In this document: positions 8,868 to 16,764 of the stretch, one piece after another
How positions within the stretch are numbered: the stretch's first letter is position 1
Layout of the letters: every line of letters starts with the position of its first letter
Assembly: GCA_944324675.1 (NCBI GenBank)
Contig: CALUXE010000004.1
Location: forward strand, 1-64,000
Reading direction: 5' to 3'
DNA length: 64,000 bases
DNA from: an uncultured Elusimicrobiales bacterium
Lineage (GTDB): Bacteria > Elusimicrobiota > Elusimicrobia > Elusimicrobiales > Elusimicrobiaceae
Position numbers and translations under genes: made by a program
Notes under the pieces: model-generated
What the model was told of the DNA's origin: nothing
The model's input: only the letters and a program-made list of their open reading frames with translations
The model's database searches: none

Positions 8868-8877
8868 TATCGGGACG
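4836..8877 (+). repeat. 4.0-kb direct repeat, unit 1
   Basis: It matches 9179-13220 with a constant offset of 4343 bases and no indel. The only differences I found are at 8843, 8846, 8849 and 8852, all third codon positions. I compared many lines but not every base. The identical protein, and identical shadow reading frames on both strands, support near-perfect identity. Both flanks differ between copies. Confidence 0.95.
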
Positions 8878-8984
8878 CTCCCGCGGAAGCGTTTTAGTAA
8901 AAAGATTTGTTAAGGGCGAAAGAGTATAAATCTATTGACAATGTTTGTTAAAAATTGCGAAAATGGTAAATAACGGATATACTG

Positions 8985-9023
8985 TTTAAACATATACATG
9001 TTTAAATGGTATGCTGTTATAAT
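8985..9023 (+). promoter_or_regulatory. promoter with palindromic operator for giant protein copy 2
   Basis: A perfect 9-bp inverted repeat (TTTAAACAT at 8985-8993, ATGTTTAAA at 8998-9006) lies where the -35 element would be. It is followed by an extended -10, TGTTATAAT (9015-9023). A regulator bound at the palindrome would sit at the -35 position. The start codon is 44 bases downstream. The promoter could serve copy 2, the PorV-like gene and possibly the Tad locus. Confidence 0.55.
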
Positions 9024-9067
9024 ATTTTGTATAGGCGGCTTTATATATTTAATTTGGTAATCATATT

Positions 9068-12000
9068 ATGAATAACAGAAACGATAAAAATGTTTTAAGA
9101 GAAATATCCGGCATATTTGCAAAAGCGGCAATGTTCGCTTTTGCATTGTTTTATGGGGCGCTTTTCGCAAACGCTCAGACGGCGATGGTAACCCAAAATT
9201 TGGTGGTCTATCAGCCGAGTAGTGATAAAGACGATGCCCATTGCCAAATAACGGATTTGGACGCGGCTTTTAATACCCCTGCCAACAACAGGTCCTATTC
9301 TACTGCGACCATACAGCCCGTAAACTCTAGTGACCCGTGGGTCAATTCCGCTTTGATAGAGTATTCCCAGATAACAATGGGTAATAGAGAGACAGGATAT
9401 AACTATACCTATCCCAATAGTTGTTTGTCTTTATGCGCGGAAGTAACCTGCAGCAACCCGGCCAGACTTGTTGAAGGTTCCGATGATTCGGGCACTGGTA
9501 CCGATACTCGAATATATACGGTAAAGAGCGGGGATTTTCCGATACAGAGCGTATTGTTTGAGATATTCAAATACCAGCAAAACGGCAATCCTTACAATCC
9601 CGATTCCACTCCGCCGATAAGGACTATAGCTTTATATCCTACGGACGGCAACAATATATGCTACGGCGTCGGCGTTCCCAGCAATAGCGTGGAGAACACC
9701 TCTGACTGCTGTTCTTCAATAAATTGCGAAGCCCATCCTACAAATGCTTGTAATACTACATCTGTAAATTTTTGTAAAGGGGCGAACAATGTTACCGCTA
9801 CAGCGCAAGCGAATTGTAGGGCCGGCAGAACGGTATTGCATTTTTGCGCGGCGTGGGACGGCACGTATGAGATAGACGGGGAGTTTGGGCAGAGCAACGG
9901 TGATTTTGGATACAGGACGACGATATCAAGCAACTGGCCCGGGGACGGGGTGAGCACTCCGGAGATAGACATTTCGCACACGATAGTATATCCCGGGGAG
10001 AACCAGATTCCGATACAGGTAGACGTAACGAACATACACTCTGTTAGGAGCACGCCTACGCTGGTAGGGCAGAAGACGGCGGTAACGGCGCAGCCGTACA
10101 ATATCAATTACAGGATAAGCAAGGACGCTACCGTAACGATAAACATATACGATCCATCTGTTGGGATAAATCAGGAAGATCGTCTGTTAGTAAGGAACCT
10201 GGTAAACAATTTGCCCAGGGAAGGTGAAGGCTTTCAAGGCGGGGGAGTAGGCAGCAGCGAAGAGACGATAACGACGATGTCCGAGGCTTGGGACGGCCGG
10301 GACAACGAAGGGCGTTTATTGCCGTTTGGCAACTATGTGGTAAGTTTGAGGGCGACGTCTGTAGACGAGTGGGATCAGCCGGGGAACAACTCTTTCCCGA
10401 AATCTGACGTATCTAGAACGGTAATGAGGCAGTTATCATTGGATCCATTGAAGATAACGGACATAGAGGCAAAGGGTTTATCGAAGACGAGCACGGCGTA
10501 CGCGATGCTGAACTACATATTGACGGAAGACGCGACTATCCATTTGGAGATATACACGCCGGGCACGACGTTTGAAAGTATCAATATAAATAAGATTTCA
10601 GCGAATAATGGGACAGCTTGTACGGACGGTTATTGCAGTTGGATGAATGGTGCGTATGCCGCTCCGAAAGTAAAGAACAATAGCGGTTACAAGGTATTTA
10701 GTTTGACTGAACAGAAGGCGGGCCGCACGAAGGTAAACAGCAAATGGGACGGTATGTGCTGGGGCGACGCGCAGACATGCGCGAATGCGGTGCAGACGGT
10801 ATTAACGGGGAGTGTCGTTACAGGCGCGGACGCGAGCGGGGTGACGGATTACAGCGGAGTGGCATTGCCTGACGGGGACTATGTATACGCGTTATGGGCG
10901 GAGATACCCTACAATGACACTATAGATATAAACACGTACAGATGGGACGGCGTCAAGACGGCGGTAATAGAGAGCGGGATATTAGGGATAAACAGGGGCT
11001 TGCCCGAGCTTACGGTAGGGAGCGTAGGGTATAGCACGATAGGGTCTAGCCCGGTGGCGCACGGATTGGATCCGTTTATATTTACGTACGCGTTATCAAG
11101 GGACGCGTATGTGACGGCGCAGGTATTGACTACGAGCTATGACGCGGGGGATAACAGCAGTGTAGGGCCGTATGTAGTGAAGACATTGCTGGACAACGAG
11201 ATTCAGACATCGGCTAGCGGCGGGAACAAATTATCTTGGGACGGTATAGACGACAACGGTCGGTACGTGACGCAGGGCAGTTATTTATTTAGGGTAATAG
11301 CGCGGGACAGTTTATATCCTACGAAGGTAGTGACGAGCACGGTAGAGTTTCCGATAGATTTATTTAGGGTAGTGGACGTACAGACGACGAGTTTATTGGA
11401 AGACTCGACGTCGCAGGCTACGATCAGCTATGTACTTAGCAAGAGCATGGACGTAACGCTGAACATATATGACAAGGACGTAGTGATACCGAACGACATA
11501 ACGGCGGACAATTGGGAGCCGCAGGTATGTCCGGCGGGTACGGACATAAGCAGCGGTAAGGTGCAGTGTATATATAGGAAGGGGGATGACGGCCGTATAA
11601 TAATAGATCCGACGATAGAGCCGATAAAGAGTTTTACTGGCGCGCGGCAAGGAGAGAGCCGGGTGACGGAGTTTTGGGACGGATACTATGAGGAAGACAG
11701 CAGCGGCGGCACTACGCAGGCGATGTATCCGGACGGATTTTACCCGTACTATATATATGCTAAGGCGAACGTAGCGGGGAGCAAATATTACAGCACCAAA
11801 ACTGTCGGCGGGAGCGAAGTATTGGTTCCACAAGATCCTAAACAGGACGAGGACAGCGGCTTTTTAAGCTCAATAAACGCTACGGACCAACCAACGGGGT
11901 ACATAACGATAGCGAGGGGGCCGGTATATTTTACGAAGATCCAGATAACGCCGAGCAGTCCGAAGCTGGTATACAGTTCGGAGACGATCCAGATACCTAC

Positions 12001-13210
12001 GTACGAGGTATTATTCGGGGTAACAAGGACGGCGAGCGTCCAGGTGCAGATAGTATCGTTGAGCGACGGGGCGTGCACGGGCGCGAACGGGAGCGGTCGT
12101 GGTACGGTGTGCCGAGTATTGACGAAGACGACGATGGATAATTTGAGCACGATATATGACGGGAATATAGAGAACAAGCTGTACTGGGACGGTAAAGACG
12201 AGCAAGGCAACTACGTAAAGAGCGACGCTTATCAAGTGCGGTTTATAGCGGAGCCGTATCCGCAGGCTGAAGGGATAGGGCAGACGATAGAGTCCAGGAT
12301 AATAAACGTAGACAACTTTCAGATATTTGACAGGTACACTACGGACGTGACGCGGGATAACGGGGGGATAGGGACGTTTGCGTATCAGGTATCGGTTCCG
12401 ATGAAGGTGGCGATCCAGATATTTAAGCCGGGAACGATGACAAGCGGAGCGGCGGACGGGACATTGATAGATCCGGCGGATCCGACGGGTCCGGCGATAA
12501 ACGAGAACAGTATAGACAAGGTATTGGTGAAGGCGATAATAGGGGTAAGCCCGCACTTAATACCGATAGAGAGGGTATGGGACGGAACGGATTACAGGGG
12601 GCAGCAGGTGCCGGACGGCATATATCCGTTCAGGTATGTGAGCGTATTGGACTCGTACGATATGGACAGCGTAAACGGGTCGATAAGGATAGATCGGGAT
12701 CAGAGCGATGTAACGACGAAGGTAGCGGACTGGGACAAGTACGTGAATTTGGAGAACATCATGGTAGTGAACGGGGACAGCTGGTACGCGGACTTGGATT
12801 GGAAGAGCGATAAGGTGACGATGTTCTATCCGAACCCGTTGAGGCAGAGTTACGGACAATTTGAAATAACGAAGGTACCGGCGCCTGGCACGGTAAGCAT
12901 AAAGATATACAATATAGCGGGCGATTTGGTAAGGGACGGCGGATATGAGTGTATGAACGCGCGGGGAGTGACGAGCAGTTTGGAGCAGATAAACAACAGC
13001 GGCGGGATAGATCCGGACTGGACGACGAACACTGGCGGAGTGGGAGAAGTGGAAGGAGGCGGGAACTTTGCGTTAAGGTGCAAATGGGACCGGACGAACA
13101 ATCACGGGAGGAAGGTAGCGAGAGGATTATACTATGCGATAATGGAGCTTAGTCCGACGAGGGGCAATGCGGTGAAGTCGCAGAAAGTGATAAAAATCCT
13201 TATACCATAA
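9068..13210 (+). CDS. giant secreted FlgD-Ig-repeat surface protein, copy 2
   Basis: This 1380-aa protein is identical to the 4764 product from the QTAMVTQNL residues onward. It carries a different, longer N-terminus: a polar stretch of about 20 residues, then a hydrophobic signal ending FANAQ. The domain layout is the same, with a cysteine-rich head, seven FlgD-like Ig modules and a YPNP sorting-like tail. The stop is followed after 18 bases by the PorV-like gene with no terminator between, so the two are co-transcribed. That makes this copy the one physically tied to a candidate outer-membrane partner. The different promoter and signal peptide suggest different expression or targeting. Confidence 0.85.
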   Translation: MNNRNDKNVLREISGIFAKAAMFAFALFYGALFANAQTAMVTQNLVVYQPSSDKDDAHCQITDLDAAFNTPANNRSYSTATIQPVNSSDPWVNSALIEYSQITMGNRETGYNYTYPNSCLSLCAEVTCSNPARLVEGSDDSGTGTDTRIYTVKSGDFPIQSVLFEIFKYQQNGNPYNPDSTPPIRTIALYPTDGNNICYGVGVPSNSVENTSDCCSSINCEAHPTNACNTTSVNFCKGANNVTATAQANCRAGRTVLHFCAAWDGTYEIDGEFGQSNGDFGYRTTISSNWPGDGVSTPEIDISHTIVYPGENQIPIQVDVTNIHSVRSTPTLVGQKTAVTAQPYNINYRISKDATVTINIYDPSVGINQEDRLLVRNLVNNLPREGEGFQGGGVGSSEETITTMSEAWDGRDNEGRLLPFGNYVVSLRATSVDEWDQPGNNSFPKSDVSRTVMRQLSLDPLKITDIEAKGLSKTSTAYAMLNYILTEDATIHLEIYTPGTTFESININKISANNGTACTDGYCSWMNGAYAAPKVKNNSGYKVFSLTEQKAGRTKVNSKWDGMCWGDAQTCANAVQTVLTGSVVTGADASGVTDYSGVALPDGDYVYALWAEIPYNDTIDINTYRWDGVKTAVIESGILGINRGLPELTVGSVGYSTIGSSPVAHGLDPFIFTYALSRDAYVTAQVLTTSYDAGDNSSVGPYVVKTLLDNEIQTSASGGNKLSWDGIDDNGRYVTQGSYLFRVIARDSLYPTKVVTSTVEFPIDLFRVVDVQTTSLLEDSTSQATISYVLSKSMDVTLNIYDKDVVIPNDITADNWEPQVCPAGTDISSGKVQCIYRKGDDGRIIIDPTIEPIKSFTGARQGESRVTEFWDGYYEEDSSGGTTQAMYPDGFYPYYIYAKANVAGSKYYSTKTVGGSEVLVPQDPKQDEDSGFLSSINATDQPTGYITIARGPVYFTKIQITPSSPKLVYSSETIQIPTYEVLFGVTRTASVQVQIVSLSDGACTGANGSGRGTVCRVLTKTTMDNLSTIYDGNIENKLYWDGKDEQGNYVKSDAYQVRFIAEPYPQAEGIGQTIESRIINVDNFQIFDRYTTDVTRDNGGIGTFAYQVSVPMKVAIQIFKPGTMTSGAADGTLIDPADPTGPAINENSIDKVLVKAIIGVSPHLIPIERVWDGTDYRGQQVPDGIYPFRYVSVLDSYDMDSVNGSIRIDRDQSDVTTKVADWDKYVNLENIMVVNGDSWYADLDWKSDKVTMFYPNPLRQSYGQFEITKVPAPGTVSIKIYNIAGDLVRDGGYECMNARGVTSSLEQINNSGGIDPDWTTNTGGVGEVEGGGNFALRCKWDRTNNHGRKVARGLYYAIMELSPTRGNAVKSQKVIKILIP

Positions 13211-13220
13211 TATCGGGACG
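9179..13220 (+). repeat. 4.0-kb direct repeat, unit 2
   Basis: This is the partner of 4836-8877. Identity starts exactly at the codons after the signal peptide and ends ten bases past the stop codon, apart from four clustered synonymous differences at 13186-13195. Recombination between the units would delete or invertibly exchange signal peptide and promoter contexts. Confidence 0.95.
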
Positions 13221-13228
13221 ACAGATTT

Positions 13229-14215
13229 ATGAAAAACAATAAATATATTAAGCTTTTAACGATAGTGACAATATTTTCCCTGCTTGGCGTCTGGGCGGAA
13301 GCCGCGGGCCCTTATGAAAGAGCAGGCACCAGCGCTAGTGCTTTTTTGAAACTCGGCACCGGCGCGCCTGAAGCCCAAGCTTTGGGCAATGCCTATACGG
13401 CGCTTTCAAGCGGGGCGCAGGCATTGTTTTGGAACCCTGCGGGTATAGCCACCAGCACCACTAGAGAAATACAGGTTTCCCATATGCAGTGGTTTGAGGG
13501 CGTTGGCGACAGCGCCGTAGGTTATATCCAACCGATAGGCAAAACTGTTCTGGGTGTAAGTTTAAGGTATATGCGTTTATCCGGAGACGACCTTAACCCC
13601 AGAGATCCGGGCGGCATACCTTACGATATTACGGGCGACGCGATACGGGACTTTGTGGCGGCGGTTTCTTTGGGAAGGACCTTCTTCGGCGTATTGGACA
13701 TAGGCGGTACTGCCAAGTATATCAATGAAGACAACGTCGGCGTAAAACATATCAATCCCGCATTTGATATCGGCGGTAAACTGAGAATATCCAACAACAG
13801 ATTTGTGATAGGCGTTATGGGACAGAACCTCGGAGATCCGGACGAAGTGCCCTCGGCTATCAGAGGCGGCGCCGCGATAAACACCAAATATTTTACGATA
13901 TCGGGCGAAATCGTGGATTATGTTGACGATAAATTGAGATACGGCGTCGGCCTTGCGATACATATTCCCGAGGAGCTGGTGCAAGTTGCCTCTTTTGACA
14001 TAAGGGTAGGTTACTATAACCGTGAGAACACGGGCTGGGCTGAAGAGGGCGACATAGCCGAAAAGATCGGCTTGGAAACGACTTCAAAGGTAACTTTGGG
14101 TTTCGGTTTTTACAGCAGCGAAGTCCTCGGATATGGATTGGGTCTTGACTACGCGATGATGCCTTCGGGCGCATTGGGTACGGCCCATCAATTGGCGGTT
14201 AGATTGCAGTTCTAA
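13229..14215 (+). CDS. PorV/PorQ-family outer-membrane barrel protein
   Basis: This 328-aa protein has a signal peptide (about residues 1-25). The next segment, with AFLKLGTGAPEAQALGNAYT and then ALFWNPAGIA, is the hallmark of the PorV/PorQ (FadL-like, UPF0164) family. The rest alternates short amphipathic strands and ends with an aromatic residue (VRLQF), as outer-membrane barrels do. In Bacteroidota PorV shuttles type 9 cargo by binding C-terminal sorting domains. Its place 18 bases behind a protein with such a domain suggests an analogous partnership here; this is inference. The Tad locus starts 30 bases downstream. Confidence 0.82.
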   Translation: MKNNKYIKLLTIVTIFSLLGVWAEAAGPYERAGTSASAFLKLGTGAPEAQALGNAYTALSSGAQALFWNPAGIATSTTREIQVSHMQWFEGVGDSAVGYIQPIGKTVLGVSLRYMRLSGDDLNPRDPGGIPYDITGDAIRDFVAAVSLGRTFFGVLDIGGTAKYINEDNVGVKHINPAFDIGGKLRISNNRFVIGVMGQNLGDPDEVPSAIRGGAAINTKYFTISGEIVDYVDDKLRYGVGLAIHIPEELVQVASFDIRVGYYNRENTGWAEEGDIAEKIGLETTSKVTLGFGFYSSEVLGYGLGLDYAMMPSGALGTAHQLAVRLQF

Positions 14216-14244
14216 AGCAGTAAAGGCGCTGCGGGGCGGCTGGT

Positions 14245-14409
14245 ATGAAAAGAAACAAAAGAGGACAGGCTGCGGTTGAGTATATACTGACTACGGCGGC
14301 GTTATTTGTAGTGTTTGTTCTTTTTTATAAGTATTACAGCTGGGTGGTGCCGCAACAATTTGAGCAGGGAGCCAAGATAATACTCTCTGTTTATGAGCTT
14401 GAAAATTAG
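14245..14409 (+). CDS. short Flp-like (class III) prepilin
   Basis: This 54-aa gene encodes a basic leader MKRNKRG followed by QAAVEY and about 18 hydrophobic residues. It is the prepilin-peptidase type G|Q-x-x-x-E-Y motif of Flp and TadE families. The glutamate at mature position 5 is present. It lies between the PorV-like gene and a second Flp gene, in the same direction. The remainder (KYYSWVVPQQFEQGAKIIL) is a short amphipathic tail. It is either a minor pilin or an alternative major pilin. Confidence 0.75.
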   Translation: MKRNKRGQAAVEYILTTAALFVVFVLFYKYYSWVVPQQFEQGAKIILSVYELEN

Positions 14410-14446
14410 TTTATAAGATGTTTTTATATTTCCGGAGGAGTTGTTT

Positions 14447-14659
14447 ATGATGAGAATGATTGCTAAAATGCACTTGGCTTACGCCAATGCGATCGAGACG
14501 GTCAGAAATAAAAAAGGCCAAAATACCATCGAATATCTGTTCATGCTCGGCATTATAGTGGTGGTGGTAGGTATAGTCGGCGGTTTGATTAAAACCTTTA
14601 TGCCTGAACTTTTCGACAGCGTAAAAGCGAAGATTATGGGAGAAGCGGGCAATCTGTAA
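14447..14659 (+). CDS. flp: Flp/Fap-type major pilin candidate
   Basis: This 70-aa prepilin has a long basic leader of about 24 residues ending NKKG, then QNTIEYLFMLGIIVVVVGIVGG, a perfect class III prepilin signature with Glu at +5. The ATG at 14447 is preceded by a strong GGAGGAG (14434-14440), six bases away; this is the strongest ribosome-binding site in the cluster and fits an abundant subunit. The upstream TTG at 14441 is less likely. No prepilin peptidase (TadV/CpaA) is in the window, so processing would need an enzyme encoded elsewhere. Confidence 0.85.
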   Translation: MMRMIAKMHLAYANAIETVRNKKGQNTIEYLFMLGIIVVVVGIVGGLIKTFMPELFDSVKAKIMGEAGNL

Positions 14660-14666
14660 TTTGACG

Positions 14667-15137
14667 ATGATAAAGAAACGTGATGGCCAAACGGTAATAG
14701 AGTTGATATTGATTCTGCCGGTATTCTTGATGATAATATTTGTCGTTTTGGAACTGGGGAATATGGCCTATCGCATGATTTTGGCGCATCACGTTTCTTA
14801 TGAGCTTGCGAGAGTAGGGTCTTTGGTGGGGGTGAGGAAGCACAGCGATAACACCGACAGCCAAAGAATAAACAGTAAAATGAAGGAAGCTCTTAACAAG
14901 ATGTTTGGTCAGCGCGGAGCGCAGAATATGCAATTTTCCGCGGTTCTGCAAAAGACCAGCAATGATCCGCAAGTAAAGAATCACGCTAATGAAGACTTGG
15001 TAGTGACGTTTGTATACAAAGTGCAGTTGTTGTTTCCTCTGACGAGTTATATTTTTGCCGATGAGCCCAAGCGTTTGGGCATAAAGAGGATAAAGGCGAC
15101 GGTAAGAATGCCGGTGGAGCGGCCGTTGCTTAATTAG
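14667..15137 (+). CDS. tadE: TadE-like minor pseudopilin
   Basis: This 156-aa protein has a short leader MIKKRDG, then QTVIELILILPVFLMIIFVVLELGN, the TadE/TadF motif with Glu at +5, and a soluble C-terminal domain. TadE-family pseudopilins are required for Flp fibre assembly. I prefer the ATG at 14667, six bases into the open frame that begins with TTG at 14661. It is separated by seven bases from the Flp gene. A GCCGC/GCGGC hairpin without a T-run follows the stop. Confidence 0.85.
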   Translation: MIKKRDGQTVIELILILPVFLMIIFVVLELGNMAYRMILAHHVSYELARVGSLVGVRKHSDNTDSQRINSKMKEALNKMFGQRGAQNMQFSAVLQKTSNDPQVKNHANEDLVVTFVYKVQLLFPLTSYIFADEPKRLGIKRIKATVRMPVERPLLN

Positions 15138-15223
15138 ACGCGGGGCCGCCATAGAGCGGCTATTAAGGAATAAGAAGTTAAAACGGATTTTTATTATATA
15201 GGCAGTTTTTAAAGGAGCTTTAC

Positions 15224-15982
15224 ATGAACAAAAAGAATATTATGCTTCCGGTAGTGATAGCTATAGCGGCGGCTTTAATATATTATTTTGTGCTTTACAT
15301 GGCGCAGGGTAAGATAAGAGAAACTTCCAAAATGGAAAAGGTGGCTGTAGCCGCGGTGGATTTGCCTGAGGGAAAAATGATAGTAAGAGGCAATATAAAA
15401 GAGATAGACATTCCCACTGCCTATATTCAGAAAGACGCTTATGTAATATCTAGGGGAGCGAATTTGAGCGACATAGAAAATTTGGTTACGAAAGTGGCCA
15501 TAGCGCGCGGCAATCAAATAACGAAGCCGTCGGTAACCAGTTTGAGCCCCGAATCGGGCATAAGTTTAAAGGTAATGCCGTCATACAGGGCATTTATATT
15601 GCCGGTCGATACGAACGTTTCGAGCTTAATAAAGCCGGAAGACAAAGTCGACGTGTTGCTTACTTTTGACGCCATGATAAAGAACGGCGGCGGCAAGGAA
15701 AAGATGACGGCGACGATTTTGCAGGATATACCGGTTCTCGGCGTTGGCGGGAACTTGGGGCAGGGCATGGATTCCGCTTCCAGAGCGGCGAACGCGGAGC
15801 GGGAGGCTAACAATGCGGCGTTTTCGGACAGGTCGGTATTAAGCTTGTCGGTATCGCCTGTGGAAGCGCAGTATTTGGCCTTGGCGCAGGAAGAAGGCGT
15901 GATTACGGTTATCGTAAGGTCTAACGGCGACAGGAAGGTATTGCCGATAGAGATATCCAGCTTCTCCAAGCTGTTCAGTTAA
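15224..15982 (+). CDS. cpaB: Flp pilus assembly protein CpaB/RcpC
   Basis: This 252-aa protein has an N-terminal transmembrane segment (residues 7-27) and a SAF domain (about 40-110, with VAAVDLPEGKMI and ITKPSVTSL). A periplasmic domain typical of CpaB/RcpC follows, ending in the SPVEAQYLALAQEEG helix. CpaB acts in the periplasm with the secretin during Flp pilus biogenesis. AAAGGAG lies seven bases before the ATG. It stands between tadE and the secretin, as in many tad loci. Confidence 0.88.
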   Translation: MNKKNIMLPVVIAIAAALIYYFVLYMAQGKIRETSKMEKVAVAAVDLPEGKMIVRGNIKEIDIPTAYIQKDAYVISRGANLSDIENLVTKVAIARGNQITKPSVTSLSPESGISLKVMPSYRAFILPVDTNVSSLIKPEDKVDVLLTFDAMIKNGGGKEKMTATILQDIPVLGVGGNLGQGMDSASRAANAEREANNAAFSDRSVLSLSVSPVEAQYLALAQEEGVITVIVRSNGDRKVLPIEISSFSKLFS

Positions 15983-16016
15983 AGGAATTTAAAATTATTT
16001 AAGGGATTATACAAAT

Positions 16017-16760
16017 ATGAAAAATCAGAAATATGTTTTAAAAGCTTTAACAATGATCTTAGCCTTTACGGCGCTGGCAATAAGCGCGGAAGCTAAGAAG
16101 ACGGAGTTGGTAGCCGTCAGCGCCGATATCGTAGAAATTAGCGGCTCCTTGACGACCTCTAAAGGCTTTGCGTGGAACCAGCTGCTGGATTTCAGCGAGA
16201 AAGAAATTCCGGGGATATTCTCGATAGGCGAGTTTGAGAGGAAGTCTTTGCTTACCACTCGTTTAAAACTTATGGAAAATGAGGGAAAGGCGCAAATACT
16301 TTCCAACCCGAAAGTTATAGCGCGCTCCAACACCAGCGCCAACTTTTCCGCGGGCGGGCAAATACCTTATCCCGTGGTAAGCGACAGGAACGTCGGCACG
16401 GAAATGAAGGAATACGGCGTTAAATTGGACGTAATGCCCACGATTATACCGGAAAGGAACAATATAATAATAGTGCAGTTGGAAATAGAGCTTTCCAACC
16501 CGGATTATTCCAGAAGTTTGACGATTAACGGTTCCACTGTTCCTTCAATGACGAAGAGATTTTTGAGATCCGAGGTCGAGCTCAACAGCGGCGAGACTTT
16601 GGTTATAGGCGGTTTAAAGAGCAGCACCAGAAGCGTCGCGGAAGACAGAGTGCCGATACTGGGCAAAATCCCCCTTATAGGATTGCTTTTCAAGAATAAG
16701 GATATAACGGAAGAACAAAGGTCTTTATTCTTGTTCATAACGGTAGAGATCGTGGAGTAA
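16017..16760 (+). CDS. minimal Tad secretin (CpaC/RcpA-like)
   Basis: This 247-aa protein has a signal peptide (cleavage near residue 26) and then essentially only one N-domain-like segment. It ends with the secretin C-domain: KAQILSNPKVIARSNTSANFSAGGQIP, GVKLDVMPTI and the terminal VPILGKIPLIGLLFK hallmark. RcpA/CpaC proteins are normally about 450-550 aa with BON and N modules, so roughly half is missing. It could be a genuine mini-secretin, or the N-modules may be supplied by another protein. There is no sign of a frameshift upstream within the 34-base gap to cpaB. Confidence 0.82.
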   Translation: MKNQKYVLKALTMILAFTALAISAEAKKTELVAVSADIVEISGSLTTSKGFAWNQLLDFSEKEIPGIFSIGEFERKSLLTTRLKLMENEGKAQILSNPKVIARSNTSANFSAGGQIPYPVVSDRNVGTEMKEYGVKLDVMPTIIPERNNIIIVQLEIELSNPDYSRSLTINGSTVPSMTKRFLRSEVELNSGETLVIGGLKSSTRSVAEDRVPILGKIPLIGLLFKNKDITEEQRSLFLFITVEIVE

Positions 16761-16764
16761 TAAT

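Noticed and set aside
8998-9060. Hydrophobic 20-codon reading frame beginning ATGTTTAAATGG
   Set aside because: It overlaps the predicted palindrome and -10 box, has no ribosome-binding site, and is easily produced by AT-rich sequence.
4836-13220. Assembly artefact as an explanation for the 4-kb repeat
   Set aside because: An artefact would normally repeat the flanks too. Here the signal peptides, leaders and the bases after the repeats differ cleanly, and four clustered differences exist. It is still worth a long-read check.
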